64,000 bases of DNA, from the NCBI GenBank assembly GCA_016219275.1, contig JACRBM010000040.1, positions 124,001 through 188,000 of the forward strand, written 5' to 3'. The stretch is from Chloroflexota bacterium. Lineage in GTDB: Bacteria > Chloroflexota > Anaerolineae > UBA4142. Of this stretch, positions 26,008-35,934 are shown piece after piece. The notes beneath the pieces are model-generated. The model saw only the letters and a list, made by a program, of their open reading frames with translations. It made no database searches and was not told where the DNA came from. Position 1 is the first letter of the stretch; each line of letters opens with the position of its first letter. The position numbers and the translations under genes were made by a program.

Positions 26008-27887
26008 TGGTTACCTTCCACCAAATTTCGGAATACCATTTCCATTGTGATCAAGGGCGCGATTTTGCCAATCGTCCACAATTCCTTGCCGCTCAGGTGA
26101 CGCTCCCACAACGCGCGCACACCGGCGGGATCGAACAAGCCGCGCGCTTGCGTGCGCTCGTCGAACAAAATGCTCTCTGCCCACGCGCACAAATCGGTGC
26201 GCAAGTACTGTTCGTAATCCGCGTAGAGACGCGGGTGCTCGGCAAAGATCGGATGCAGACGCCGATTGATCCAGCGTTTCGACCGCTGGACGAACGCGTG
26301 AGGCGAGCGAATCCATGCATTCGTGTGCGGCAAACGATTATTCTTTTCGTTCGGCACCATCGCCAACTGCGGCATCCGCCGCGTAATCACCTCGTGCTGA
26401 AATTGGAACGACGCGCGAATGTGCGCCGGCAACGCGTACAGAAATGTCACCACATCGTAATCAAAAAACGGACAGCGGACTTCGAGCGCGGCGCGCGTAA
26501 ACACGATCATGTTTTGCGTCGAGCGCCGGTCGTGTTGCGCGAGGAAAAAGAACGCGCCGCGCCGTTCAGGCGCATAGTGGCGCGTCTGCGCGAACTGTTC
26601 ACGGAACGAATCGAACGCCAACCCGCGCAACCCGGCGTTGCCTTGACCGCTGAACAAGGTGTCGGCTTCCGCTTCGGTCAAGCCCTGCCACGTCACCTCG
26701 CTACAAAACGCGTCGAACACTTTTTGCGTCAGCGTGAGTTCGTTCTGCGGCGTTTTGAAAATCGCATCGCGCGCATAATCGCCCGCAATGCCGAGACCTG
26801 TGAAAACCGTCCCGCCATCCCAGCCGCTCAGATTCACGTCCATCCACGCGCGCGCGTCCGCCAGCGTGTGGATGCCGTGCATATGCATCCAACTGTGCAT
26901 GCCCTCGGTCAGCGCGAAATGCAGATCGGCATGGTCGAGCACCCACTTGCCGTTTTCCATCGGGAACCAATGGTGCATACTCCGGGCGCGGCGCGCCAAC
27001 TCCGCCGCGTAAATCACATCCCGGCACACGGCTTGCCCGAAGGTGATCGTCGTCACGGGCACTTGCCGGTCAATGAATCCCAGGATCGTGCGCCCATCCA
27101 AACCGCCGCTCAAATAAACGCCGACGCGCTGCGGTCCTGCAATCATCGCGTCAATCGCGCGTTGAAAAAGTCGAATGCACTCGTCCACCGCGTCGTCGAA
27201 CGAAATGTTCGGCAAACTGCCAATCGCGTCCCAGTCCCAGTAACGCGTCATGCACACGGTATCATCGGCGGGACGATAGCGCACTACCGATGCGGGCGGC
27301 AACAGTTGCACGTCGTCGAACCAGGTCTTGTCACCCAGGATTTGCTGAAACCGTGTGTACTCTGCGATGGCAACGGGATTCACGTTGCGCGAAATCGCGG
27401 GGTTGCACAACACGCCTTTGATTTCGGGTGCGAACGTCAACGTCCCGGCGCGATGCGCGTAATAGTGCGGATACAAACCGAAACGATCATTCACGAGGAC
27501 GAGTTCGCGGGTACGTTCATCCCACACGGCGATGACGAACGCGCCGTCGAGTTTCGTCAATCCGTCCGCACCCTCGCGTAAATACACGCGCAGCGCCATC
27601 TCGACATCATCCGCGTCGGCGCGTAGTTCGCCTTGCCGAACCAACTCGGCGCGCCGCGCGGCTTGATGATAGAACTCGCCGCAGAGCCACACGCGGACTT
27701 GCTCGCCGATTGCCGGTTGCGCCGCGCGATTGAAAACGCCGATGCTCAATCGCCCCAGCGCGACGCCGGGCGTCGGCGCGCACGTTTCGGTCATGTGGTA
27801 TGGTTGGTGGCGCACGCGTTGCGCCATACGCTCCGCGACGACGAGCGCGTCGCGCGAATTCGAAAGATAACCGAAGAGACCGCTCAA
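26004..27887 (-). CDS. asparagine-synthetase-like protein with altered glutaminase site (copy 2)
   Basis: This is a 627-residue tandem paralogue of the next gene. The TTG start at 27887 has AAGGGAG 5 bases upstream and yields MSGLFGY, which aligns with MSGIFG of copy 1; a GTG six bases upstream is possible. Ser replaces the catalytic Cys, CGEFYH replaces NGEIYN, and the loop is YLSGGLDGRT. The C-terminal ends of both copies share HLSGKELWTIGKIAPLIT-like sequence. Conservation of the same changes in both copies suggests a real function, perhaps amidation or amide-bond formation on a surface glycan or its precursor. Confidence 0.8.
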   Translation of the reverse strand: MSGLFGYLSNSRDALVVAERMAQRVRHQPYHMTETCAPTPGVALGRLSIGVFNRAAQPAIGEQVRVWLCGEFYHQAARRAELVRQGELRADADDVEMALRVYLREGADGLTKLDGAFVIAVWDERTRELVLVNDRFGLYPHYYAHRAGTLTFAPEIKGVLCNPAISRNVNPVAIAEYTRFQQILGDKTWFDDVQLLPPASVVRYRPADDTVCMTRYWDWDAIGSLPNISFDDAVDECIRLFQRAIDAMIAGPQRVGVYLSGGLDGRTILGFIDRQVPVTTITFGQAVCRDVIYAAELARRARSMHHWFPMENGKWVLDHADLHFALTEGMHSWMHMHGIHTLADARAWMDVNLSGWDGGTVFTGLGIAGDYARDAIFKTPQNELTLTQKVFDAFCSEVTWQGLTEAEADTLFSGQGNAGLRGLAFDSFREQFAQTRHYAPERRGAFFFLAQHDRRSTQNMIVFTRAALEVRCPFFDYDVVTFLYALPAHIRASFQFQHEVITRRMPQLAMVPNEKNNRLPHTNAWIRSPHAFVQRSKRWINRRLHPIFAEHPRLYADYEQYLRTDLCAWAESILFDERTQARGLFDPAGVRALWERHLSGKELWTIGKIAPLITMEMVFRNLVEGNQ

Positions 27888-27909
27888 TTTCACTCCCTTG
27901 CAAGCCGCG

Positions 27910-29397
27910 CTAACGCCGCACAAATCGGCGCGCCGTCGCGAGGAACAGAGACCAGTTGAACAGCCCGAACGCAAGCACGAACGCGCCGTACGTCGCCGCG
28001 CCAGCCAGGATCACGATAAACAGTTCGAACGAACTCGTCAGGATCACCACCCCACCCATCAAGCCAGCCGATAGCGTGGTCAATGCAAGTTTATGCGTTA
28101 TTTTATCTAACTCGATGTGATTGCGTAAAAGCATAAAGAAACGCGTCGCCGTGAGAGAATCCATAAACACCGTGATGACCGCCGCCGCGATCATCCCGAA
28201 CGGCGGAATCAAAACGACGTACAACGCAATGCCAACGAGCGTGCTCAACAAATAGATGCGCGACGCGGGGCGTTCCAAACCCAGCGCCGTTGTCAGGTTA
28301 CCGCAAAACGCGTTGAACGTGAGTAGCGGCACATCCCAAATGATGATCGAAAGAATCAAGCCCGAAGGAGCGAACGCCGCGCCGTACAACAAATCCACGA
28401 TGCGCGTGCCTAACAGCGACACGCCGACCGCGATGGGTAACGCGATGAGCAACATACCTTGAATACCCAGGCGCGACCAATTACGCACGCGCTCGGGGTT
28501 GGTCATATTCTCGCGCGCGAACGACGGCGTGATCGCGCGTTGAAAACCGCCGGTTATCGCAGTCAAATTGAACACCAATTTGTACGCCGCGTTGTACCAG
28601 CCAACCACACCGCTCGAATAAAAGAATCCCAGCATGACCGTGTCCACGTTGAACGAGTACGTCAGCGCGATGGACGAGAGCGCGAACGGCAAACTGGCGC
28701 GGATGAACGGACGCCACGTCTTGGGGTCAATCCGCCACTGAAAACCGCCGAGGCGCAATCGGCGAATTGCCCAGACGCACAACAGGATTTGCGCCGGCAT
28801 CACCACGTAACCGGTATAGAGCAGACCCAGGAATCCCGCGCCGAGCGAGAGAAAGAGCAAACTCAGCCCGATGTTGAGTAGTTGCGCGAGCAAAAGGAGT
28901 ACGGTGAGGAGATCAAAACGCTCGTTCGCGGTCAACACATTCGCCAACGGCGTTAGCACCGACGCGAACGCAAACGTGCCCGTCCACAACATCACCCCAA
29001 TCATCAGCTCGCGGTCGTGACCGACGATAACCGATAAACTCGTGATCACGAAAATCCCAATCGTCGCCAAAATCAAACGCAGGACGACGACATTCCAGTA
29101 CAGGTCGCGCGCGCGTGTGCGGTCCTGCGCGATCGTGCGCTCGACGTACTGCGACATGCCCAGTTCAAAAAAGACGCCGAACAAACCGACGAACGCGACG
29201 ACGGTTGCGTACCGTCCCCAGCCCGTCTCGCCGAGTAAACGCACGGCGTACACCGTAAAAACGAAATTCAAAACTTTGGCGACCCATTCGCCCGCGGTGA
29301 TCGCGACCGAATTGCGTAAAATCGTCACGCCCAAATCGCGGCGCGACGCGGCGATCGGTTCGTTTCTCGGTTCAGTGCTGACGGATGTATTGTTCAT
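27910..29397 (-). CDS. Wzx-type oligosaccharide flippase
   Basis: The 495-residue MOP-superfamily protein has about 14 hydrophobic helices and an N-terminus typical of polysaccharide flippases (LRNSVAITAGEWVAKVLNFV, then YAVRLLGETGWGRYATVVA). It should turn undecaprenyl-diphosphate-linked repeat units across the inner membrane. The ATG at 29397 fits. It lies 22 bases before the second amidotransferase-like gene and 25 bases after the epimerase gene. The wzx, wzy, wzc and priming-transferase set is complete in this cluster. Confidence 0.9.
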   Translation of the reverse strand: MNNTSVSTEPRNEPIAASRRDLGVTILRNSVAITAGEWVAKVLNFVFTVYAVRLLGETGWGRYATVVAFVGLFGVFFELGMSQYVERTIAQDRTRARDLYWNVVVLRLILATIGIFVITSLSVIVGHDRELMIGVMLWTGTFAFASVLTPLANVLTANERFDLLTVLLLLAQLLNIGLSLLFLSLGAGFLGLLYTGYVVMPAQILLCVWAIRRLRLGGFQWRIDPKTWRPFIRASLPFALSSIALTYSFNVDTVMLGFFYSSGVVGWYNAAYKLVFNLTAITGGFQRAITPSFARENMTNPERVRNWSRLGIQGMLLIALPIAVGVSLLGTRIVDLLYGAAFAPSGLILSIIIWDVPLLTFNAFCGNLTTALGLERPASRIYLLSTLVGIALYVVLIPPFGMIAAAVITVFMDSLTATRFFMLLRNHIELDKITHKLALTTLSAGLMGGVVILTSSFELFIVILAGAATYGAFVLAFGLFNWSLFLATARRFVRR

Positions 29398-29422
29398 AGC
29401 GGTTCGGCTCGTCCCCGATCAA

Positions 29423-30394
29423 TCAGCGCGTCGAAACCTGGGATGCCCAGGCGCGATTCGCGCGATACCATTCGACGGTTGCGCGGATTCCATCATCAAA
29501 CGAAATTTGCGGAGACCACGCGAGCAAGTGTTTCGCTTTGCCAATATCCGCCCACGTCGCGAGCATATCCATCGGATTGCGCGGTTGCGGATCGAGCGCC
29601 GCTTTCTTGCCGACCGCGTCCTCGATCATCGCGATGACATCGCTCAAGACGATCGGTTGATCCGCGCCCAGGTTGATGATTTCAAAACCAAGCGGTTTGA
29701 GCGCGGCAATCGTGCCGCGCGCGACATCCGCGACAAATGTGAAATCGCGTTCCTGTTTGCCGTCGCCGAATAACGTGATCGGTTTGCCTTCGCTGATCCA
29801 TTGCACAAAACGAAAGATGCTCATGTCGGGTCGCCCCGCCGGACCGTAAACGGTGAAATAGCGCAGCACCGTCACGTCAAGCCCGAACAATTCGTGGTAC
29901 GTGTGACACAACACTTCGGCGGCTTTTTTCGACGCGGCATACGGCGACGGCGGCGCATCGGTGTTGGCGTCTTCGCGGAACGGACGGGGGTTCTGATTGC
30001 CGTACACGCTCGACGACGACGCGATCACGAATTTTCGCACGCCGAACTCGCGGCACATTTCGAGCAGATTGAGCGTGCCGGTCACATTCGCGTCGAAATA
30101 AACCCAGGGATTTTCGAGCGACTGACGCACGCCCGCCCGCGCCGCCAGATTGATGACGCCGCTCAACTCGCGCGTGAACACCGGACGCAACGCGTCACGC
30201 GCGCTAATGTCCAGGTGATGAAAAGCGAATTGCGAATGCGCGCGCAACTGTTCCAGACGCCACTGCTTGAGCCGCACATCGTACGCGTCGTTGATGCTAT
30301 CCACGCCCACCACGCCATGTCCGTCCGCGAGCAAACGCGTGCAGACTTGCGAACCGATAAACCCAGCACAACCGGTTACGAGGTACATTGCCAT
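29423..30394 (-). CDS. NAD-dependent nucleotide-sugar epimerase
   Basis: The 323-residue extended short-chain dehydrogenase has the Rossmann motif TGCAGFIGS near residue 8. It has the Ser of SSSSVYGNQ, the catalytic YAASK and the substrate stretch TVYGPAGRPDM, which is characteristic of UDP-glucuronate 4-epimerase-like enzymes. It would supply UDP-galacturonate or a related sugar. The ATG at 30394 has AAGGA 9 bases upstream. It overlaps the upstream gene's TAA by one base (TAATG), so translation is coupled. Other C4 epimerase substrates remain possible. Confidence 0.88.
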   Translation of the reverse strand: MAMYLVTGCAGFIGSQVCTRLLADGHGVVGVDSINDAYDVRLKQWRLEQLRAHSQFAFHHLDISARDALRPVFTRELSGVINLAARAGVRQSLENPWVYFDANVTGTLNLLEMCREFGVRKFVIASSSSVYGNQNPRPFREDANTDAPPSPYAASKKAAEVLCHTYHELFGLDVTVLRYFTVYGPAGRPDMSIFRFVQWISEGKPITLFGDGKQERDFTFVADVARGTIAALKPLGFEIINLGADQPIVLSDVIAMIEDAVGKKAALDPQPRNPMDMLATWADIGKAKHLLAWSPQISFDDGIRATVEWYRANRAWASQVSTR

Positions 30395-32019
30395 TAGTAT
30401 TTTATCCTTTGTGTAGCGAGAATCATTTTTTGCAACCGGGCTTGGTCGCCGATAAATTCGTACCACCACAAACGGGTTTGCAGCGGTTCCGCGTTCATGT
30501 CAATCGCGCGCCACCACGCAACGGCGTGCTCTGGTTTGCTATCGAGCGCGTCCAGTTCGCCCAACAACAACCGGGTCGCGATGTGATGCGGTGCGCGCGT
30601 GTACGCGATTTCGAAATGGCGGCGCGCCGCATCGTACTGTCCGAGCGATAGCGCGATTTGCCCCAGCCGCCGTTGCGCGGTGGCGTTCGTCGGGTCGAGC
30701 GCGAGCGCATTTTGATAGTGCGCGATTGCCGGATTCAAATTGACGATTCCGTTGCGCCGCAATTGATCTTGAAACGAATAACGGGGCCACTCGTACACCG
30801 CTAGTTCCGCGCGCGTTTGCGCCAACGCGCCGAGGTTCGCTTCGATCATCGCGCGTGTCGCGGGCGCGAACGCGACGAACATCGCGATCAGCGCGCACGC
30901 GCCGGCGAGTACCGGCGCGAGCCAGCGCGGGAATCGCGTTTGCGCTGTTACGGCGTCGCGCGCGAGAACGCCGAGTGGAATGAGCAACAGCGATAACGCG
31001 CCAGCGCCATAACCATAAAACGCGTCGTCGAGCAAACCGTGAAGAAGCAACACACCCAACGACGCGAGCGCCGCCGTCCGCCAACGCGATCCCGGCGCAT
31101 TCAACCCGCCGACGATAATCAAACCCAGGAACGCGACCAGACCCAACAATCCTTGTTCGAGCCAAATATCCAAAAAGAGATTATGCGCGTGAATCGTGTG
31201 CGGCACGTGGACGAGCAAAACGTAACTGGAGTACGCCATCGTGAACGCGCCCAGCCCGATGCCGCTGAACGGATAATCGCTCGCAAGATCGAGACTGTTG
31301 CCGGCGATCAGCCAGTGCCCACCGCCTTCGCTCATCAACATCGCGCCGAGCGGCGTCAGCGTCAGCGCGATGCCGACGGTCAACGCGAGATAGGCGACGA
31401 GCGCGACCCAGATCGCCACGCGTGTGCGCCCACTCCGCAAACCCGGCATCACCCGCGCGAGCACGAATCCCATCGCGGCAATCCACGCGACCAAGCCGAA
31501 CGCGATCCACGCGCCGCGCGCCGCGCTGACGATCAAGCCGAGCAGTGAAACGAACAGCAACGATGCAGAGATGGCGCGCTCCGCAGTTCGCTCGTACCAG
31601 AGCGCCGCGACCTGCAATGGAATCAGCAGCGCGAGCGCGCCGCCGAACGAGTTCGCATCGAGCGCGAGACCGGGCACGCGCGGTTGCCACGCCGCGAACC
31701 AATGCAACACCGGGTCGAGCCACACCACCTTGCCGAGCCGCGCGTTCCAATCGCTCGCGAGCGCAAAGTAGCTGATGAGCGCGACTGGCAACAACACGAG
31801 CGTCACGCGCATCACCGGAAATTCACTTTTTCCGAACGCGCGAATTTTTTCCGGCATTGCAACGAAGAACACGCACACCGCCACGCCGAGCGCAAGGGCG
31901 GCGAAGCGATTCCACGCCAGAACGGTGTTGTACGAGATCAACGCGCCGAGAAATGCGCTCAACAAAAACAACGCCACACTCAACGCAAACGCGAGTGGCA
32001 GCGGCTGGCGGAAATTCAA
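30394..32019 (-). CDS. O-antigen ligase-like membrane protein with C-terminal TPR
   Basis: The 541-residue protein has multiple membrane helices, a periplasmic loop with DYPFSGIGLGAFTMAYSSY and the His motif HTIHAHNLFLDIWLEQGLLG (Wzy_C/WaaL signature). A soluble C-terminal tail contains tetratricopeptide repeats (NPAIAHYQNALALDPTNATA, LGQYDAARRHFEIAY). TPR-tailed members often act as glycosyl-transferring ligases onto proteins or lipids. It starts with TTG at 32019, just before the first helix. With the gene at 16275-17675 the cluster has two such enzymes, so one may polymerise and the other ligate. Confidence 0.85.
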   Translation of the reverse strand: MNFRQPLPLAFALSVALFLLSAFLGALISYNTVLAWNRFAALALGVAVCVFFVAMPEKIRAFGKSEFPVMRVTLVLLPVALISYFALASDWNARLGKVVWLDPVLHWFAAWQPRVPGLALDANSFGGALALLIPLQVAALWYERTAERAISASLLFVSLLGLIVSAARGAWIAFGLVAWIAAMGFVLARVMPGLRSGRTRVAIWVALVAYLALTVGIALTLTPLGAMLMSEGGGHWLIAGNSLDLASDYPFSGIGLGAFTMAYSSYVLLVHVPHTIHAHNLFLDIWLEQGLLGLVAFLGLIIVGGLNAPGSRWRTAALASLGVLLLHGLLDDAFYGYGAGALSLLLIPLGVLARDAVTAQTRFPRWLAPVLAGACALIAMFVAFAPATRAMIEANLGALAQTRAELAVYEWPRYSFQDQLRRNGIVNLNPAIAHYQNALALDPTNATAQRRLGQIALSLGQYDAARRHFEIAYTRAPHHIATRLLLGELDALDSKPEHAVAWWRAIDMNAEPLQTRLWWYEFIGDQARLQKMILATQRIKY

Positions 32020-32022
32020 ACG

Positions 32023-33675
32023 CTATCGTCCCGTTTCGTTCGCCAACGACGATTCGCCCAGCCAACCGAAATGCTGGGTGATGATGCTCAACCCGGACTT
32101 GATGCCGTCCCAGGTATTCATGCTTCGCAAGAACCACAGAATCGGTCCGGGGCGAAACGCCCATTCGCGGAACGCACGCTTTTGCCAGTACTCCAATCGT
32201 TCCGCGCGCAAGTTCGGATAGTCGAGCACGGTCGAGCGATCCATGTCCACTTCTTCCCAACGCGTCCCAGGACGGAACCAACCGTTCTTGACGACTTCGA
32301 AAAAGAACGGCGTCCCCGGGTACGGCGCGGCGATGTGGAACAATGCGATATCGAGCGGCAATTTTTTCGAGAATGCCATCGTTTGCTGAATCGTCTCTTC
32401 GGTTTCGCCGGGCAAGCCGATGATAAAATAGCCCCAGTTGCGAATGCCGGCTTGGCGCGCCCAGGTCAATGCGCGTTCCGCTTTCGCCGGGTCGGCGCCC
32501 TTGTGCGCGCGTTTCAAAATTTCGTAACTGCCGGACTCGATGCCCCACGAGATCATCCAGCATCCGGCTTTTGCCATCCACTGGAGCATCTCTTCGTCCA
32601 CGTAATCCACCCGGCTGTTGCTCATCCAGTGCATGTCCAGATTTTCGGCGATCATCGCTTTGCAAATGCCAATCACCTGTTCGCGCGACAAGGTGAACAA
32701 ATCGGCGTAGAACTGGAAATAATTGATGCCGAGCGATTTCAGCAATCGCAATTCCTTCATGATGTTTTCGGGCGAGCGCAGGCGCAGCGACCATTGATAA
32801 CTCACGTGCTTGATGCAATAGATACAACCCGCGCTACACCCGCGACTCGGTACGACGAACGAGTACGCGCCCTTCATCATCGGTCCGCGATATTTTTGGA
32901 GCGGCAACAGATTGTGCATCGGCGTCGGCAAGTCGTCGAGATTCGGAATGAACGGACGATCCGGATTGACGATGACCTTGCCATCCTTGCGCCACACGAG
33001 ACCTTTGATGTGCGACAAGTCGCCGTTCGTTTCGGTCGCCGATTTCGTCGGCACTTGCGACCCTGTATCGGTCAGCAGTTTGGTGATGCTGGGATCGGTC
33101 GCGGGCTTGGACTCAAACGTGTCCACGATTTCGCGCAGAGTCATTTCGGGTTCGCCGCGCAGAATGAAATCGAGCGCGGGGAACGGATCCATCGTTTCGT
33201 ACGGCATGGGCGTCACGTGCGTGCCGAACGCCATCGTCTTCGCGCCAAGTGCTTTCGCAAGAAACACGCCGTACATATCGTTCTGCAAAGTCGGCGCGGT
33301 CATCTCGGTGAGATAGTACTTCGGCAGCAACGTGCGGAGACGCGCTTCGAATTGCGCCCAGGTCAGTCGCTCGCCAATCGCGTCAATGATCGCGACCTTG
33401 TAATCGTGCGCGAGCAACGCCGCCATCTGCGCGAGTTCGACCTGGGGCCAGTACATATTCTCGCGCGACTTGCGTCCGACGCGATGCTGGCTACGAATCC
33501 AGATGCCGCCGTCCGGCGCGGGTGGATTCACGAGCAGAACATCCACCGCCTCGGCGGAACGCGCGACCGGCGCGATTTTTTCGCGCACGGCGGCGCTTGC
33601 ATCCGGAAAACGCGGCACGGGAATCATCTGTCGCGTGCGCGTGCCGAGATTGACTGTCACTTTATCTTCGCTCAT
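32023..33675 (-). CDS. B12-binding radical SAM protein
   Basis: The 550-residue enzyme has an N-terminal cobalamin-binding-like domain (DVLLVNPPAPDGG; YKVAIIDAIGERL), then a radical SAM core with the [4Fe-4S] motif C-x3-C-x2-C in SRGCSAGCIYCIKH (about residue 280), followed by a C-terminal tail. Members methylate unactivated carbons or rearrange carbon skeletons in natural products, lipids and cofactors. Its place between glycan genes suggests modification of a sugar or lipid carrier. The ATG has AAAGGAG upstream. The substrate is unknown. Confidence 0.85.
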   Translation of the reverse strand: MSEDKVTVNLGTRTRQMIPVPRFPDASAAVREKIAPVARSAEAVDVLLVNPPAPDGGIWIRSQHRVGRKSRENMYWPQVELAQMAALLAHDYKVAIIDAIGERLTWAQFEARLRTLLPKYYLTEMTAPTLQNDMYGVFLAKALGAKTMAFGTHVTPMPYETMDPFPALDFILRGEPEMTLREIVDTFESKPATDPSITKLLTDTGSQVPTKSATETNGDLSHIKGLVWRKDGKVIVNPDRPFIPNLDDLPTPMHNLLPLQKYRGPMMKGAYSFVVPSRGCSAGCIYCIKHVSYQWSLRLRSPENIMKELRLLKSLGINYFQFYADLFTLSREQVIGICKAMIAENLDMHWMSNSRVDYVDEEMLQWMAKAGCWMISWGIESGSYEILKRAHKGADPAKAERALTWARQAGIRNWGYFIIGLPGETEETIQQTMAFSKKLPLDIALFHIAAPYPGTPFFFEVVKNGWFRPGTRWEEVDMDRSTVLDYPNLRAERLEYWQKRAFREWAFRPGPILWFLRSMNTWDGIKSGLSIITQHFGWLGESSLANETGR

Positions 33676-33702
33676 CGTGAGAAAACTCCTTTATACTTGT
33701 GA

Positions 33703-33727
33703 GAGGCAAATTGGAAATTTGCCCTAC
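33703..33727. repeat. GGCAAATT...AATTTGCC palindrome
   Basis: GAGGCAAATT and GAAATTTGCCCTAC form a hairpin. The TAG stop of the GT2 gene at 33724 is the 'GTAG' edge of this element. Related copies are at 44267-44289, 44419-44441 and 48145-48223. Confidence 0.75.
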
Positions 33728-34923
33728 GCATCTTCTGCCAAATCGCGTTGCGCGAACGCGTCGCGTTGCGCGAGTTCGTCGAGCACGCGCATCACGATCC
33801 ACGACACACTCAACTGAATGCCGATGATGCTAAATGCGGCGGCAACCAACAAATACAACCACAACCGCGCAATGTCCCACCCTTGCAGACTCAACACCAG
33901 CGCGCCCGCGCCAATCGCCGCGCCGCCGAGCGCCGCGACCACGCCCATCCAACCGAACTGATATTCGAGCGGCGTCTTGAACAGCGGCTTGCCGAACAAG
34001 CCCTGCCGAACCGGTTTCTTGTGAAACAGCGCGACGAGATAGTTGAACATCGCGCCGAGCGTAAACAAACTGATGCCGGCGATGCTAAACAGCACCGCGC
34101 CAAAAATGAGATACAATTGCCACGGGTTCAACGTCGTCACGCCACTCGCACGCAAACCAATCGTGTACAGCGCGACGAGTCCCGCGAGCGCGATCATCGC
34201 CAGCGCGATCAAACCGAGGATCCGAACGGGGTTGTACGCGAGCGCCGTCCACACAATCGCGTTCGTAAAGCGAAAGCCGTCGCGCACGACGGACAGTTTC
34301 GAACGACCGACGCGTTCGGCGTACGGCACGGGCACTTCGATCACCTTAAGATTTTCGTGCAAGGCGCGCGTGCTCATCGCGGGCGTAAATTGCAAACCAT
34401 CCGGCAACGGATAGAGCGATTCGAGTTTGCTGCGCCGAATCACGCGCATCCCGGACGCGGTATCGCGCACGCGTTGGTTGCCAATCAAACTGAGCAACAT
34501 CGAAAACGCCAGGTTGCCCACGCGTCGCGTCAACGGCATCTCGCTCTTCGCGCCGCTCATCCGCGAGGCGACCACCATGTCGCCGCCCTGCTCGATTGCC
34601 GCGCGCGTCAGGTCGGGCAAATTCTCCGGCGGATACGTCGCGTCCGCATCGAGGAACGCCAGATACTCGCCGCACGCGTGACGAAAGCCGGTCTTGATCG
34701 CCGCGCCATACCCGCGATTTTTCGGATGACGAATCAAGTGCACATCGGGATACGCGCTGATGCGCGCGGCAGTTTGGTCGCGCGAGCCGTCGTCCACGAT
34801 GATAAATTCGAGATCCGCGCCAGCACGCTTGAGCGCGTCGCGCGCGCCGAGCACGCGTTTGATCACGCGGTCAATCCCATCCTCTTCGTTGTATGCTGGA
34901 ATAACAACCGATAATGTAGTCAT
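33724..34923 (-). CDS. family 2 glycosyltransferase with C-terminal membrane helices
   Basis: The 399-residue protein begins LSVVIPAYNEEDGIDRVIKR and has VDDGSRDQTA, FLDADATYPPENL (DxD) and GYGAAIKTGFRHA. Four hydrophobic helices follow after about residue 235. This is the GtrB/DPM1 layout: such enzymes make polyprenyl-phosphate-linked hexose for later transfer outside the membrane, which suits the GT-C-type proteins in the cluster. The ATG at 34923 has GGAG 5 bases upstream. The TAG stop lies in the palindrome. Confidence 0.88.
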   Translation of the reverse strand: MTTLSVVIPAYNEEDGIDRVIKRVLGARDALKRAGADLEFIIVDDGSRDQTAARISAYPDVHLIRHPKNRGYGAAIKTGFRHACGEYLAFLDADATYPPENLPDLTRAAIEQGGDMVVASRMSGAKSEMPLTRRVGNLAFSMLLSLIGNQRVRDTASGMRVIRRSKLESLYPLPDGLQFTPAMSTRALHENLKVIEVPVPYAERVGRSKLSVVRDGFRFTNAIVWTALAYNPVRILGLIALAMIALAGLVALYTIGLRASGVTTLNPWQLYLIFGAVLFSIAGISLFTLGAMFNYLVALFHKKPVRQGLFGKPLFKTPLEYQFGWMGVVAALGGAAIGAGALVLSLQGWDIARLWLYLLVAAAFSIIGIQLSVSWIVMRVLDELAQRDAFAQRDLAEDA

Positions 34924-34934
34924 AGTTTCTCCGA

Positions 34935-35681
34935 TCAAGCCGCGGTTTCTGCCCCGGCGTAAATTGGAATGTTTGGCAACGGCTCATCGCCGGTAATCGT
35001 CTTGAGGATGCGCGCCGGCACGCCGCCGACGAGCGTATGCGGAGGCACATCGCGCGTCACGACCGCGCCGGCGGCGACGACTGCGCCGCGCCCGAGGCGC
35101 ACACCATCAAGAATGATCGCGCCCGCGCCGATCCAACAATCGTCTTCGACGACGATGCCTTGCGCGGTGATGCCTTGCTCGATGATTGGACGCGCGGGAT
35201 CGTTATAAACGTGATTGACCGCGAGGAGTTGCGCGAGCGGCGCGGTGTAGACGTTATCGCCAATCGTGATGCCGCCCTGCCCGCGCAGAACGTTGAACTC
35301 GCTGATGAGACAATTTTTGCCGATGCGAATGCCGGCGTTCGGCAAACCGCGAAAATTGTAGACGTGCAGTTCGGCGTGGTGCATGACGTAACTGTTCGCG
35401 CCGATTTCGATCCCGCGCGGACACGCGTGCAAATAAACGCCTTCGTCAATATAGACGCCGGAACCCAAACGCAAGTCACTGGCAAAGCGAATTCGCACGC
35501 CGTTCTCGATCGCGCTGACGCCGTCCATCCGCAAAATCAAACGATAGAACACCGCGCGAATTCCAATTCCGAGCACCGTTGGAATCCAACCGAATAGGGT
35601 GAGAACGGTTTGTTCGAGCAAATAGCGCGGCACACTGACGGCTTGACGATGCATGTACAAAAGCAAGCGACTCAATGACAT
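34935..35681 (-). CDS. left-handed beta-helix acyltransferase
   Basis: The protein of about 248 residues has hexapeptide repeats from about residue 60 to 220 ([81 protein letters not shown]). It ends in the usual GGVPARILK. It probably acetylates a sugar of the repeat unit using acetyl-CoA. The start at 35681 is uncertain: its GCGGAG abuts the ATG, and an ATG at 35654 is an alternative. It is the first gene of the long minus-strand cluster. Confidence 0.82.
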   Translation of the reverse strand: MSLSRLLLYMHRQAVSVPRYLLEQTVLTLFGWIPTVLGIGIRAVFYRLILRMDGVSAIENGVRIRFASDLRLGSGVYIDEGVYLHACPRGIEIGANSYVMHHAELHVYNFRGLPNAGIRIGKNCLISEFNVLRGQGGITIGDNVYTAPLAQLLAVNHVYNDPARPIIEQGITAQGIVVEDDCWIGAGAIILDGVRLGRGAVVAAGAVVTRDVPPHTLVGGVPARILKTITGDEPLPNIPIYAGAETAA

Positions 35682-35811
35682 CTCCGCAAAAGTGGAATTT
35701 TTTGAGCGCGCTCCGCCGCTCCGGCAAATCAAGAGATCAGTCGGCGGGAAACCTGCGCGTGAACATGGCAATCGAAGTGATGCTAGAGCAAATTCCGGTT
35801 GCGTTGACGGC

Positions 35812-35844
35812 AGACCTGTCAGGTTTTGAAAACCTAACAGGTCT
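35812..35844. repeat. AGACCTG...CAGGTCT palindrome (intergenic copy 1)
   Basis: AGACCTGTCAGGTTTT pairs with AAAACCTAACAGGTCT. The ten bases before it (GCGTTGACGGC) nearly match those before the copy at 58420-58453 (GCGTTTACGGC), so the repeated unit is longer than the palindrome. A third member lies inside the restriction-modification gene at 60903-60936. Confidence 0.8.
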
Positions 35845-35934
35845 CACATCTACCACAATTACTGAAGACCTATCTGGATTTCTCTCTAGCGCAAAAAACT
35901 GGTTAGTACGTCCTGCTGTACAACAACCACCACA

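Noticed and set aside
31684-33702. Long plus-strand open frame opposite the radical SAM and ligase genes
   Set aside because: It is the antisense shadow of two well-supported genes; its product is Arg/His-rich with no family features. The same applies to long antisense frames at 12786-13631, 17525-19015 and 20979-22337.
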